From NCBI GenBank assembly GCA_964020085.1, contig OZ026606.1, positions 19,225,301 through 19,289,300 on the forward strand: 64,000 bases of DNA. The letters run 5' to 3'. Shown one piece after another: positions 1 through 10,506 of the stretch (the stretch's first letter is position 1; each line of letters starts with the position of its first letter). Both the position numbers and the translations under genes were made by a program. This DNA comes from Micromussa lordhowensis. Lineage: Eukaryota > Cnidaria > Anthozoa > Scleractinia > Lobophylliidae. The notes under the pieces are model-generated. The model had not been told where the DNA came from, ran no database searches, and saw nothing but the letters and a program-made list of their open reading frames with translations.

Positions 1-350
1 TACATGCGTGCGTAAGGGGGACCCGAGTACCCTTCCGGAATATAGGAGACTTTCTTGACGATTGTCGGATTAATGTCGCCACCGCCGGCATCTAAATTTT
101 AGCTGTACCAAATTTTAACAAAGTATTACACATATATATGAATGTGACGTTTTTTTTTAACATTATTGTTCTTTTTCTTTATTGTAAATAGAATTTTAAC
201 GTGAATAGCTTTGTAATAGTTAGCATTGTTGTCGTATATTGAGTTTTTTTTTAAATTTGTAAACAACATGATATAATTTAAAATTGTATGATAATTCCTA
301 TTGTAATTTAAGGTCCTTTTTTGAATTTCTTAATAAAGTTATTATTATTA

Positions 351-385
<35 letters not shown>
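1..385 (+). repeat. Possible retroelement 3' end with (ATT)n tail
   Basis: An AATAAAG motif at 332-338 runs directly into an (ATT)n tract that ends at about 385. This is how many non-LTR retroelement tails end in this window (compare the tails near 6.2 kb and 33.1 kb). No coding remnant was recognised upstream, so the family is unknown and the left limit is only the window edge. Confidence 0.3.
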
Positions 386-386
<1 letters not shown>

Positions 387-465
387 ACTTGCGTGACGGA
401 GACGAGATCTCACTAATTTACAAACTTGCACTTTGCCCTCATTGCGGTAGTGCTTGTGGGAAATC

Positions 466-646
466 ATGGCAAGTTTTCCAGTCTTTCAAGCAACAGAAGG
501 TCAATGGGCATATCAAAAATTAATTGACGTTTTGGGTTTGAAAATACCTGCTGACTTCACTCCTGATCCTCAGTTGCTTTGCGACTTTATCACAAATTTT
601 CAGACGAGACCGGATGACGTTTTCGTGGTCTCATATCCCAAGTCAG
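466..646 (+). pseudogene. Orphan first exon of a cytosolic sulfotransferase
   Basis: The exon starts MASFPVFQATEG, ends in the YPKSG PAPS-loop motif, and is followed by a GTGAGA donor at 647. It has the same 181-nt length and phase as the first exons of the two complete sulfotransferase genes at 3.8 kb and 24.1 kb. The DNA just upstream (387-465) also matches the flank of the 3847 exon, so the duplicated block included the promoter side. No matching exons 2-4 lie between this exon and 3847. It is either the remnant of a tandem duplicate or an alternative first exon and promoter for the gene at 3847-7009; both splice in the same phase, so sequence alone cannot decide. Confidence 0.7.
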
Positions 647-806
647 GTGAGAAAGATACTTCATGCAGCCCTGAAACATTCGAATAGCGAATTTATCATG
701 TCATTTGAAACTGTATTAGAGATAAATACCTTTATATGGCGTTATATCGCCGCCAAAATTCGACTTTCGCTTTCGATGTTCAGTTCACATTCTATGTTTG
801 TTGTCC

Positions 807-918
807 GCGATTCGACATTAGAGTTTCGCAATGCGACATTGAACTTGCAACATTAGAGTTCCACAATGCGACATTGAAGTTTGCCAATACGACGTTGGTT
901 TTCTATGCGACATTCCAG
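807..918. repeat. Degenerate short tandem repeat
   Basis: Imperfect repeats built around the words GCGACATT and AGAGTTTCGCAATG recur about every 30 bases just downstream of the orphan sulfotransferase exon. The open frames across it follow from the repeat and show no protein family signal. Confidence 0.4.
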
Positions 919-982
919 TTACTCATTTTCAATTTCACGTCTACCATCCGACATGCTCAGCTATCATTTTATGCTAGATTCA

Positions 983-1403
983 ACCCCGGGGGGGTACTCC
1001 CTATAATGGCCTACACGAGGAGGCTCCGCACGAAAGGGGTACCTTTTTCAGGCTTCAGGTATATAAAAGGGTAGGATTTCACAAGTTGAGGTATATAAAA
1101 GGGTAGGGAAATCGGTCCTTTAGGTATTTGCAAGGGCCTTTAATTAAAGTATTTCGAATGGACGCACTTATGGCTGTATCAGTTTATGTATTAAGCACTA
1201 CATGAAAATGACAACAAGAAGGGCTTAGAAATGGGGTGCAGTGTTCTAAAGTAGGTATGTAAAAGGGGTACCTTTTCTCAATAAAAGGTATATAAAAGGG
1301 GTACCTTTTCTGCTAAAATGGTATATAAAAGGGTAAGGGGTTGGACCTCGGGGCGGAGCCTCCCCGTATTAAACTTTGTTAAGTACCTCCCCCCCCCAGG
1401 GTT
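983..1403. mobile_element. Non-autonomous element with GGGGGTACTCC-type inverted ends
   Basis: The left end near 983 (CCCCGGGGGGGTACTCC) and the right end near 1403 are inverted and C/G-rich, and the flanking words GAGGCTCCGC and GCGGAGCCTC are also inverted. The interior holds several copies of GGTATATAAAAGGG and about two units of the word that forms the 33-bp minisatellite at 16.6 kb. The same family appears, inverted, at 16.6-17.1 kb, and related sequence lies at 52.2-53.2 kb. No coding capacity is seen, so this is a MITE-like element. Confidence 0.6.
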
Positions 1404-1524
1404 TCAACATGCTCAGCTGTCAAATCTGTCTCGGCAGTAACATGAGTGAAAAATCCACAGAGGCTATTTGTTTATAAACACTGTTCTTAAAGCGCAAAAA
1501 AGTATTTTTAACGAAATTCGATCG

Positions 1525-1710
1525 TTAATGAAACATCTTTTTGAGTGTTTGATATACCTTGTTAAACGAAATCAAAACTAACAAAGAAACGGAGAAGCAA
1601 AAAAAGGTTAAAATCTATCTTAATTCAACCAGGTATCCAAACTTCCATCACCCTTGTGATTTACTTTTGTGTTAGCTTGATGAATCATTAATGAGTTTCA
1701 GAAAAACAAA
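1525..1710 (+). repeat. Dispersed repeat, R-family copy 1
   Basis: It contains TTGAGTGTTTGATATACCTT and later AACCAGGTATCCAAAC, then ATTAATGAGTTT. The same words in the same order occur at 19795-20015, 22465-22630 and 22652-22940. The copies are diverged. No coding potential is seen and the class is unknown. Confidence 0.55.
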
Positions 1711-1852
1711 AGAAGCGTTCATTTCATGAGAGGCTGTGATTGGCAAATCAATAACAATACTTGATGTCACTAATAAGATGACTAGTTAAACTGAGATCAC
1801 AACTGCAAGAAAAACTATATACTTGCTTGCTTTGCACAAGCACACATACAAA

Positions 1853-2304
1853 ATGGATTCATCTACTAAGAGAATAATAGAATGGCTAGCAAAATGGAGT
1901 AAGTATTGGTCATTTACAATCAACATAATGAATTGCTTTATATACAATTTAAAAATGGAATTGAATAATTTATTTTTTTATTTAATCTTGGTTTAATTGT
2001 TTCCTAGTTTGCATAATGTGCTTCAAGACAAAATCTTCACCTGTGGCAGACTGGATGGTGCTGCCGTGCGATCACATCATTTGCTTAGACTATTTTCTTA
2101 AAAATATGGAGCAGTTAAAACAAATAAAAGAATGTGGGTGCGGGTAAGCATTTGATACTTTGTTTTGTATACATTTTGTTATGTAACAAAGTTAGAAATT
2201 GTTGCCTTTCATAAACTATAACACTGATCATATTTTTATATTTGCTTACAGAAATATGGTAGAAGATAGTTTATACGAATATATCACCACGGCCAACTGT
2301 GGTT
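1853..2304 (+). CDS. RING-like zinc-finger gene fragment (three exons)
   Basis: Three exons join in phase: 1853-1898 (ATG start, GTAAGT donor), 2008-2143 and 2252-2304 (GTAAGT donor). They encode about 78 residues with CIMC, then LPCDHIIC about 13 residues later, then CGCG. This spacing resembles a C3HC4 RING finger of the kind found in E3 ubiquitin ligases such as the RNF213 family, but one ligand position after CDHIIC is aspartate, so the finger is incomplete. No further exon was found downstream before the foldback at 2359. It could be a gene fragment, a pseudogene or the start of a short gene. Function is not established. Confidence 0.4.
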
Positions 2305-2358
2305 GTAAGTACTTACATTTTTTCTACTAAGTATGCTATTTTATACAAGACCAATTGG

Positions 2359-2598
2359 CGCATCGAAAATACCAAAATGGCCAAGTTTGAGCCCCCTGGA
2401 ATGAAAGAGTAAGTTTATACGACAGTTTGAATTTTCGGAAAATTTAGAAGTTTTGTATGGGAAATGTTGCTGGAGAGCAAGGTCTTGCTCTCCAGCAACA
2501 TTTTCCATACAAACCTCCTTATTTTTTTAAAAATTCAGACTGTCATAAAATCTCATCTTTGGCCTCAAATTTGGCCATTTTGATATTCTCGACATGCT
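2359..2598. mobile_element. Foldback (MITE-like) element
   Basis: The two halves are near-perfect inverted copies. The centre is a hairpin with arms GTTGCTGGAGAGCAAG and CTTGCTCTCCAGCAAC, and the outer arms share AAAATGGCCAA and its complement. There is no coding sequence. Confidence 0.65.
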
Positions 2599-2910
2599 TT
2601 TTCCATTTCTGGCATTTGTTAAGTTATAGCCCATAATTTTATGAAAAATAGGTCACGTGACGGCTTAGCTGCAAAGGGCCTATTCGTGGTTTCTGATTTT
2701 ACGAGATCGGGAGTAGACTGTCTATATGAATCATAGAGCACGCGCATGCAAGATTCCAAAATAACCTCTTTTGGCATTATTTAAGAGTTTCTTTAAAAGT
2801 GAAAAATGTGAAAGGTGTTGTTTTCATACAATTTGAGTGCATTTGTCAGTCCCGATTTAAACATTCCCGTGTTTGAGTACTATGCAGTTATTTTCGGGCA
2901 AGAAGTTTTT

Positions 2911-2961
2911 TTTTTGTCCATACATCGTCTGTAAAATTACAAGACGATGTATGGACAAAAA
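2911..2961. repeat. Short perfect hairpin
   Basis: A 20-bp arm at 2911-2930 is perfectly inverted at 2942-2961 around an 11-base loop. It lies in otherwise unrecognised DNA between the RING fragment and the sulfotransferase. It is probably the core of a small foldback element. Confidence 0.6.
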
Positions 2962-3846
2962 ACAAATTTCTCTACATTTAGTTATAAACTAGTACAAATT
3001 TCTCCTATCATGATTTTGGTAAATTCTGGTGCATTTTTAAGCATTAGTAGCTGGTTTTGCGAGCTCACCGAACTAATTTTTGTCATGATACCATACATTT
3101 CTTCTACTGGTTAACCCCCCCAAAACGCAAGGGATTATGGGTTATGTGCAAGTAGCGAATTTGGGAGTATAAGTTCCAAGAAAACCACAATGGTTAAGTT
3201 TGTCAAGTAAGATGGCATGATCTACTGTATCGAACACGTTCTATAAAACACAACACGAGAATAGACGTTTATCCATGTTGCTTGAATAGTGTCAGTGACT
3301 ATGTCAATAATTGTATGTTGGATTGAGTGTCCTTCGCGAAATCCATATCTAGAGGGCAAAACATGTTAGCAACAGAAATAGCGTGATGGACATACGATTA
3401 ATACGAGAAAGTCAAGAAACTCAATATATGAGTATTTAATGAAACGTCCAAAAACATATACAATCAGAAAGATAATAATAATTATCTTAGGAGAAGGTTT
3501 ATCAGTTTAGCGAAATTTAGAAAGGTATACATGTAACCGAATGACGATAGCGGAAAAAAACTTATTGCAGAACCAGAAGAGGCAAAGGAACAAAGATTGA
3601 ACTGAGTATGATGTATAGCTGATCGGTAGGTTAAACAAATGTCTCAAGTTTGGATAGACCTATGACTTGGAATCTTTATTCAACACCTATAACATTACAT
3701 TTTCTCGAATTCATCCAGTACGTGGTTTTCGATTTATTTTTGCTATTGCGTGACATTGAAAATCGAAGCATACTTGCGTGACCGAATCTCACAAATTTAC
3801 ATACTGGTGTACGGGTTTGAATTTACAGTAGTGCTTGTAGTATATC

Positions 3847-6800
3847 ATGACAACTTTTCCAGTTTGTCAAGTAACAGAAGGTGAATGGACGTCTGAAAAA
3901 TTCATTAACGTTTTGGGCTTGAAAATGCCTTCACATTTTACTCCCAATCCTCAGTTGCTTTGCGACTTTATCACGAATTTTCAGACAAGACCGGATGATA
4001 TTTTCGTGGTCACATATCCCAAGTCAGGTGAGGCAGTTCGAATTCAAATGATCTTATCTTTTAAAACTGGATTAGAGATAAGTAAGATTACATAAATGTC
4101 CCTCAACACCTTGGCCTTTTTTGCAGTTTGTCGCGTATACCAACCTCACCTTTTAGCTCTACCATTTTCGGGCTGATTTACGCCATGATCAATCAAATGT
4201 TCTCGGCTATAAACTGGTACTCCTAACACTTGGCGAATTCTCCCTTTTCAATTAGGTACACACAGGCGTATTAATACTGAGGCCAAATGAATGTAGCATG
4301 GCTATAAAACTCTTGCAGTCTTGGCGAAACGCCGCGTAATATTTCGTATTGATAATCTCACCGTAAAATTGTCGGTGCGTTACATTTACTTGCGTGTACT
4401 GAGTTCCCGGATGAACTCGTTTCGCGTGACGGTGTACCACAGGCAAACTCATAGATAACGAGCTAAGACAGTAGGTGAGGGATTGCATAACATAACCATA
4501 TTTCAGGGATGCGTCCAGTAACGTGTTTAATATCCCATACATTTCTTTTTCCCCGCGAACTGCCCAAAAATTTTATAGCACGTGTATTGAAACGCGACTG
4601 GAAGCTTTCAAGTACAGCCACAGACAGCCCAAGCTCTCTCTATAAACCACACAAGCAACACAATATGGCATCGAATTATAAGGGTTTATATGGGATTTTC
4701 TACAAGATATCCATGGAGGTAGTTAAAAGTGAAAATTCTAATTAAAAATGCCTTACCTTATTCCATACGTGTGTTGTTTGCTCCTGGTGTGGTTATTTTA
4801 CCGATTGAACTTGATTTGACCCCTCGGGGACAGGAAGGGAGGGTTTTTTTATATTAATAACAACATTACAACATGAAGAGAAGACACGGCGAAAAACCTC
4901 GGTCGGGACTGCCTGCCAAAATTAACGAAGTCAAAAATCCCAGGCTAAAATGTACCCACGGCCACAAATCTACCGCAGAATTCAAGGGCAAAGGTTGATC
5001 TTTCATTTCAATTTTCTAGCCACTCAATCGCAGCCCTGCGAGCGACGCCAGGTCAGGCTCTTCGTGTGCCCAGTGAAACGATAAAACGATCGCGATGGAA
5101 GACATCCGCGTCCATTTCATCCCTTATTATTAGTTGAACCAGGAGCCCATAACACATTTCTCCAATACGGTTAGGAGTTACTACGCAATGTATACTCACC
5201 CCGTTCGAAGTCAATCCATAGCCCAACTTCTGTAACTTATTATTTAATATTGCTTGATACTTTGTATTATGTTCGAACTGATTTGACATCGTTTCATTCA
5301 GGCACAACATGGGTTCAAGAAATTGTCTGGCAGATATTTAATGAAGGACAAGTCAAAACTACTTATTTTAGAGAACGAGTGCCATTCCTAGAACGAGCTC
5401 ACCACCCGCGAGCTGAGCATTCTGACATCAACACTCTGCCAAGTCCACGAATTCTAAAGACTCATCTTCCTTACAATATTATTCCTAAAAGTGAAGACAA
5501 AGACAGCAAGTGTAAATATATTTACGTTGCTCGCAATCCAAAAGATGTTGCAGTATCGTATTTTAAATTCGCGACAAGCTTGGAGAGATTTAAAGGACCA
5601 TGGGAAATTTACGTTAAGTTATTTGTGGAAGGAAAGGGTAAGTTCATTTGTGCATTCAGCCGTTTAAAATACCCTACTGACAAAAGATACTTACTACTTG
5701 CCCTTATGCCTGCTGGCATGTAGGGCAGCACTGAGAAAAGATCATGATTTCTTAATTAATTCTCCCAACAAACCTTTATACGTTTCTTGTAATGTTGGCT
5801 GGGAGAACTGGGAATTGGATGGCAGACCAGGCATTTATACTGGGTGATGAGACAAGAGATACGTTTACCATCTAATAGAAAGAGTAATGGTTATTAAACC
5901 CTTGACTAGAAGTCATGCTATAAAACTTTGTTGGGTGCTCCATTTCGTCGAAGTTTCCTCAGGTTTGCGTTTGTTCATTTACCAATAAAGAAGTTTCTTG
6001 ATAACTGTGCCACGGAAAGACAGGGGTACTTCGACTTTGTCTAGGTATTTTAACTGATTTAACTGCTTACTCTCGTTTTCTTAACACAAATTAAAGAAAA
6101 AAAAACCAGGAATTCTTATTACAGCATAAATAATTACAGAAGCCAATGACATGCTCTGAGAGTTTTAATCAATTTATTTTTTATATTTGTAAATATATTT
6201 GTACCAGCCTAGTGCTGAAAGGGCCACCCTGCTTAAATAAAGATGACTTGACTTGACTTGACTTGACTTGTCCTGAACGGAATGAATCTCTTTTTTGTTA
6301 CATGTAGTAGTTTGGAACTTCTGGACTGACCATGTTCTGGGATGGTGGAAGCACAAAGATGATCCCAATGTCTTGTTTCTTAAATACGAAGATTTACAAA
6401 AGGTTTGTTGATCTGAGGCCTGTATTTTGGCCTGTTCTAGACTCTCAATAAGTGGAAAACGCGTTCGTTCACGCTTTTCGCCGTTTTCCGTTTTCCATGG
6501 GCGCGCAGTGAAACATCTTCAAATGCAGGCTCACCTGACTCAACGTATACTAGAGGGTTTTCCTAATCTAAAAATCTTTCATTTGGTGGCCTCATTCACT
6601 CAGCGGAGATATTATTAGCCTATTCCTATTAACCTGACAAAATTCGTATCCTAGGTCTCTCACCGCTGTGTATTGTATCAAATATGACTGGTTTAAACAG
6701 AAATTAATGGTTTTTCTCTAATAGGATCTACTTTACCATGTTCGAATGATCGTCAACTTCCTCAACAAGCCGCTGTCAGATGATCTCATCAGTCGCATTG

Positions 6801-7009
6801 CTGAACAGTGCACTTTCAGTGGAATGAAGAAAAATGCTGCAAGTTTCTCAGTACCATTACCAATCAAAGACGGCAAGTCTTTATTGCTTCGTAAGGGCGT
6901 GGTCGGAGACTGGAAGAATTACTTCACTCCAGAACTGAATGAGAGATTTGAGAATGAAGTGTTTGTAAAATTGAAAGGAAGTGGATTAGAGTTTGATTTT
7001 GAGATATAA
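3847..7009 (+). CDS. Cytosolic sulfotransferase (SULT1-like), four exons
   Basis: Exons 3847-4027, 5302-5637, 6308-6402 and 6725-7009 join in frame across GT/AG introns to give 298 residues, the usual cytosolic SULT length. The enzyme family transfers sulfate from PAPS to hydroxyl or amine groups of small molecules. The PAPS 5' loop YPKSGTTW is at residues 57-64, the expected catalytic histidine is in KTH (about His115), the 3'-phosphate contacts Arg138 and Ser146 lie in RNPKDVAVS, and the C-terminal RKGVVGDW is at 260-267. All key residues are present, so the protein should be active; the acceptor cannot be told. The stop codon TAA (7007-7009) is part of the target duplication of the gypsy element that starts at 7012, so the native 3' UTR now lies beyond 12659. 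The alternative acceptor 3 nt into exon 3 would drop one residue. Confidence 0.9.
6170..6272 (+). repeat. LINE 3' tail with (ACTTG)n, in an intron
   Basis: The text GGGCCACCCTGCTTAAATAA followed by (ACTTG)n matches the layout of the LINE tail near 56.7 kb (GGGCCACCCTGGTTTACTTAC). It is probably a strongly 5'-truncated CR1/L2-type insertion in intron 2 of the sulfotransferase. Confidence 0.5.
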
Positions 7010-7011
7010 TC

Positions 7012-7129
7012 TGTAATATTAAGATTTATTCCGCGCACAACTCCAGATTACACACACAAGATGGCGGGTCTCTCTAAGCACATGGCCCCCAGCATGCAAC
7101 GGGGTCTTTCTAGAACAACTAATCCTACA
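7012..7129 (-). repeat. 3' LTR of the gypsy element
   Basis: 118 bp, identical to 12542-12659. On the - strand it starts TGTAGGATTAG and ends ATTACA, with an AATAAA signal near the end. It directly follows the sulfotransferase stop codon, so it may also terminate or shape that gene's transcript on the + strand. Confidence 0.93.
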
Positions 7130-7139
7130 TCTCCCCCCA
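7130..7139 (-). other. Polypurine tract of the gypsy element
   Basis: On the - strand the bases just before the 3' LTR read TTGGGGGGAGA. This is the expected position of the plus-strand primer for reverse transcription. Confidence 0.75.
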
Positions 7140-7238
7140 AAGTTTGAGTGTTAGCTCAGTGTACGCAGTTCAGTAAACTCAACATGAATGTAACAATACT
7201 AATATGAAAAGTTATAGCAAGTTTGGTTTGTTAAATGT

Positions 7239-9980
7239 TCACAGATCTAGCCGTTGGGGTGGTTTTACCACTCTTCCTGAGCGTGTAACATGCTCTGTTG
7301 CAGAATTCTCAGTATTTGGATGGCCTCCTTGAGTGGACACAGCTGTTGTTGATCTGCATGTAGCAGGTGTTGAAGGTTCAGCCGGTAGGTTCTCTGGGAC
7401 GGGGTTAGAAACCTTTGGAGGCGTGTGGCTCACAGGCAGTGCTTGATCCTGAGGCGCCATAGTTGGCCCGTTAGAGGGAGAGGCTGGTTGCGAACTGGTT
7501 GAAACTATAGCAGACCGATTACGTCGCAGAGTGCTCATCTCAGTCCTCACTAAGTAAGACCTTGGTTGTTTTGTGGCTCCCAAGATCTGACCTTCCCGGT
7601 TCTGGTCTCGCACCCAAACTTGTTCGCCAGTGGTTAGTGAAGGGAGGGCACGGGCTTGGTGTCGTTTGTCATGGTAAATCTGTTGTTTTGACCTGTATTC
7701 GTCCTCTCTCGATTGCACTCTTTGCCTGTCGGTATCTTGCACATTAGGTTTGAGGACACTGGGCATAACAGGAACTTTAGTTCGCAGGCGGCGCCCCATG
7801 AGCAACTCGCTGGGTGAAAAACCATTCTGCAAAGGTGTAGATCGGTAAGCAAGGAGGGCTGGATATGGGTCTTCATTCTTACGAAGCAGTGCCTTGACCG
7901 TACGAACCGCCCTTTCAACTTCCCCATTGGCTCTTGGGTATTTCGGCGAACTTGTCACGTGAACAAAATCGTACTCAGTGGTAAACAGGCGAAATGCATC
8001 GGAGGTGAATTGTGGGCCATTATCTGATACAATAATGTCAGGTATGCCGTGTGTAGAAAATAGTTCTTTCAGGACTGAAATGACCCTGGCAGATGATTGG
8101 TCGTTTAGCCTCCTGATCTCGAACCACCTTGAATAGTAATCCACCACAATCAAATAGACCTTTCCCTCAAGTTCAAAGAGGTCGGCAGCTAATCTCTCCC
8201 ATGGGCGCAAAGGGAAAGAGCTTGACATGAGTGGTTCTTTTGGCTCAGGGCGATCTTTGGCGCAGGTGCTGCAATTTGCCACCATGTTTTCAATTTGTAT
8301 GGAGAGCCCTGGCCACCATACTGATGCTCGTGCCCTAGCTCGGCACTTCGTTATGCCAAGATGACCAGTATGAATGCAATTGAGTATGTCCAGTCTCATA
8401 GACCTAGGAATCACTATACGCTCGTCACAGAGAAGCAAGTCATCAACAACGCTGAAATGGCTCCTTTTTTCCCAGTAGGGACGTAGCAGGGGCTGGTGTG
8501 GCATATAGGTTGGCCATCCTTGACTGCAGTAGTTCCTGATTTGGGCGCATTCTTCATCGGTGATTTGGGCCTCTCGTATCTGTGACAGGCGCTGTGTAGT
8601 TGCTGGCAGCGTGAACACTGTCTGGGCTGCGAAGCTTTCTAGCTCGTCTACAAACTGCTCGTCCTGTTCTCTAGGGTTTTCTGTAGGTGCACGGGAGAGT
8701 GCGTCCGCTGTTAATTGGTGTTTCCCAGGGATATATTTGACAGTGACGCTGAATCTCATTAACCGAAGGCGAAATCGCTGGATACGTGGTGGGGTCTTGG
8801 ACAGCTCCGTAGTGTTGAATAGAGTTTGAAGGGGCTTGTGGTCAGTTTCTAATACAAAGTTCATGCCCACAACATATTCACTAAACTTCTCACACGCCCA
8901 AACTCCTGCTAGTGCCTCTTTTTCTATAACAGCATAGCGTTTCTCAGCATCGCTGAGTGATCGTGATGCATAGCTGATGGGTCTACGATTCCCATCGTCT
9001 TGTACCTGGAGGAGGACTGCACCAACGCCGTTGAGGGAGGCGTCAGCTGCGATGACAGTTGGTCGACTGGGGTCATAACATGCTAAGACTTCGGCTGATG
9101 TAAGGGTTGTCTTAATCTCTTCAAAGGCTCTCTGCTGGGGGTCTGTCCATAGCCATGTGGTCTCTTTGCATAACAACTGACGTAGGGGTTCACTCATCTC
9201 TGCAAGCCGGGGAATGAACTTTCCCAAATGGTTTACCATCCCCATAAAGCGTTGCAAGTCCTTTACATTTTGGGGAGGTGGAAACTCTGATATGGCTTTC
9301 GTCTTGGTTGGATCAGCATGTATGCCCTGTTCGTCAATGATCGTGCCTAGGAATTTCACAGAGGTCTTGAAAAACTGGCATTTCTCAATGTTAAGGGTTA
9401 TGCCAGCCTCTTGTAGACAATGCAGTGTAGCTCTAAGTCGTCTGTTGTGTTCTTCTTGGTCAGCTCCATGAACGAGAATGTCATCCATTTGGCATATTAC
9501 TCCATCAACATCTTTAAGGATTTCAGACATTGTACGCTGAAAGATCTCTGGGGCAGAACTTATGCCAAAAGGAAGGCGATTAAAACAATATCGGCCAAAT
9601 GGAGTTACAAAGGTAGTCAGCAGTTTTGACTCTTCGTCGAGAGGGAGCTGCCAGAATCCGCTATTAGCATCGAGTTTGGTGAAATAGCGACTTTTTCCCA
9701 GCTTGGCAAGGCTCTCGTCGACTGACGGCATCGGATGGATTTCTCGCTGGACTGCCTTGTTTAACTGAGTTAGATCTACACAGAGTCTGACATTACCGTT
9801 TGGTTTGGGAACTGGGACAAGACCAGAGCACCAGGCAGTTGGTACAGTTACTGGTGAGATGACTCCCTGTTGAAGCATAGAGTCTAATTCTTGCTTAACC
9901 TTAGCCAATAGTGGATGGGGGATTTTCCTTGGTGTATAAGTGCAATAGGGCTTTGCGTCAGGCTGCAGCGTTATGTGCAC
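7239..9980 (-). CDS. pol: Gypsy pol: reverse transcriptase, RNase H, integrase
   Basis: A 913-codon open frame. RT spans about residues 20-200, with catalytic Asp104 in FTKLDANSGFW and the MDD box at 165-167 (preceded by Gln, where Tyr is common). RNase H follows, with Asp313 in AADAS, Glu354 and Asp426 in TADAL. Integrase has a zinc-binding HTGH...CSTC region (537-573) and the DDE triad near Asp600, Asp653 and Glu689, then a C-terminal GEQVWVRD segment. The first codon listed is GTG directly after a TAA stop; the natural frame continues upstream into the protease, so this is a polyprotein cut by a nonsense codon, not a gene with its own start. Confidence 0.9.
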   Translation of the reverse strand: MHITLQPDAKPYCTYTPRKIPHPLLAKVKQELDSMLQQGVISPVTVPTAWCSGLVPVPKPNGNVRLCVDLTQLNKAVQREIHPMPSVDESLAKLGKSRYFTKLDANSGFWQLPLDEESKLLTTFVTPFGRYCFNRLPFGISSAPEIFQRTMSEILKDVDGVICQMDDILVHGADQEEHNRRLRATLHCLQEAGITLNIEKCQFFKTSVKFLGTIIDEQGIHADPTKTKAISEFPPPQNVKDLQRFMGMVNHLGKFIPRLAEMSEPLRQLLCKETTWLWTDPQQRAFEEIKTTLTSAEVLACYDPSRPTVIAADASLNGVGAVLLQVQDDGNRRPISYASRSLSDAEKRYAVIEKEALAGVWACEKFSEYVVGMNFVLETDHKPLQTLFNTTELSKTPPRIQRFRLRLMRFSVTVKYIPGKHQLTADALSRAPTENPREQDEQFVDELESFAAQTVFTLPATTQRLSQIREAQITDEECAQIRNYCSQGWPTYMPHQPLLRPYWEKRSHFSVVDDLLLCDERIVIPRSMRLDILNCIHTGHLGITKCRARARASVWWPGLSIQIENMVANCSTCAKDRPEPKEPLMSSSFPLRPWERLAADLFELEGKVYLIVVDYYSRWFEIRRLNDQSSARVISVLKELFSTHGIPDIIVSDNGPQFTSDAFRLFTTEYDFVHVTSSPKYPRANGEVERAVRTVKALLRKNEDPYPALLAYRSTPLQNGFSPSELLMGRRLRTKVPVMPSVLKPNVQDTDRQRVQSREDEYRSKQQIYHDKRHQARALPSLTTGEQVWVRDQNREGQILGATKQPRSYLVRTEMSTLRRNRSAIVSTSSQPASPSNGPTMAPQDQALPVSHTPPKVSNPVPENLPAEPSTPATCRSTTAVSTQGGHPNTENSATEHVTRSGRVVKPPQRLDL

Positions 9981-10499
9981 TTAAGTCTTCACCTTTCCAA
10001 GGCCAGTGAATAGTGAGGGGAATTCAGTTTTGAAATCAACATGTTGTGTAGTGACATCACCAATTTCTTCATCGGTGCGGGTGATTAGCCCAAGTGCAAC
10101 ACAGGCGTTTCTGCTTAGGAGTGGACAAGTCTGGTCTGGTATGACATACACTGGTTCGGTGACTTTTCTCTTGCGGTATGAGAGGTTGGCTAGAAACATG
10201 CCAATGACTGGAATTTTAATATTTCCGGGACCTCGCAAGGTTTGTTTCGGTTTGACTAACTTTTGATCTTTTAGCCACGAGGTATGCGCACCCATGACAG
10301 TGACTGCAGCACCAGTATCCAGCTTAAAACGAGTATTTCGGCCATTAACCCCGAGTTGGGCAGTCCAACCACCCCCTGTGGTTTGAACTTCTCCAAGAAA
10401 TAGAACCTCATCCCCTTCTTCCTGCTCTTCACCTTCTGCCAGTTCACATATTTTCTTTGTTGGCGATGCAGAGCTGCGACAAACAGCTTGAAAGTGTCC
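9981..10499 (-). pseudogene. Gypsy protease segment of pol, truncated
   Basis: In the same frame as the RT part, this stretch encodes the second half of a gag zinc knuckle (GHFQAVC), an acidic linker and an aspartic protease with the LDTGAAVTVMG active-site motif. It ends at a TAA at 9981-9983, where related elements read through to RT. The 5' end is the edge of the 1.2-kb insertion, so there is no start codon of its own. Confidence 0.8.
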
Positions 10500-10506
10500 C
10501 CTTTTT

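Noticed and set aside
7562..9629. Plus-strand frames opposite pol
   Set aside because: They are shadows of the gypsy pol frame with no motif of their own.
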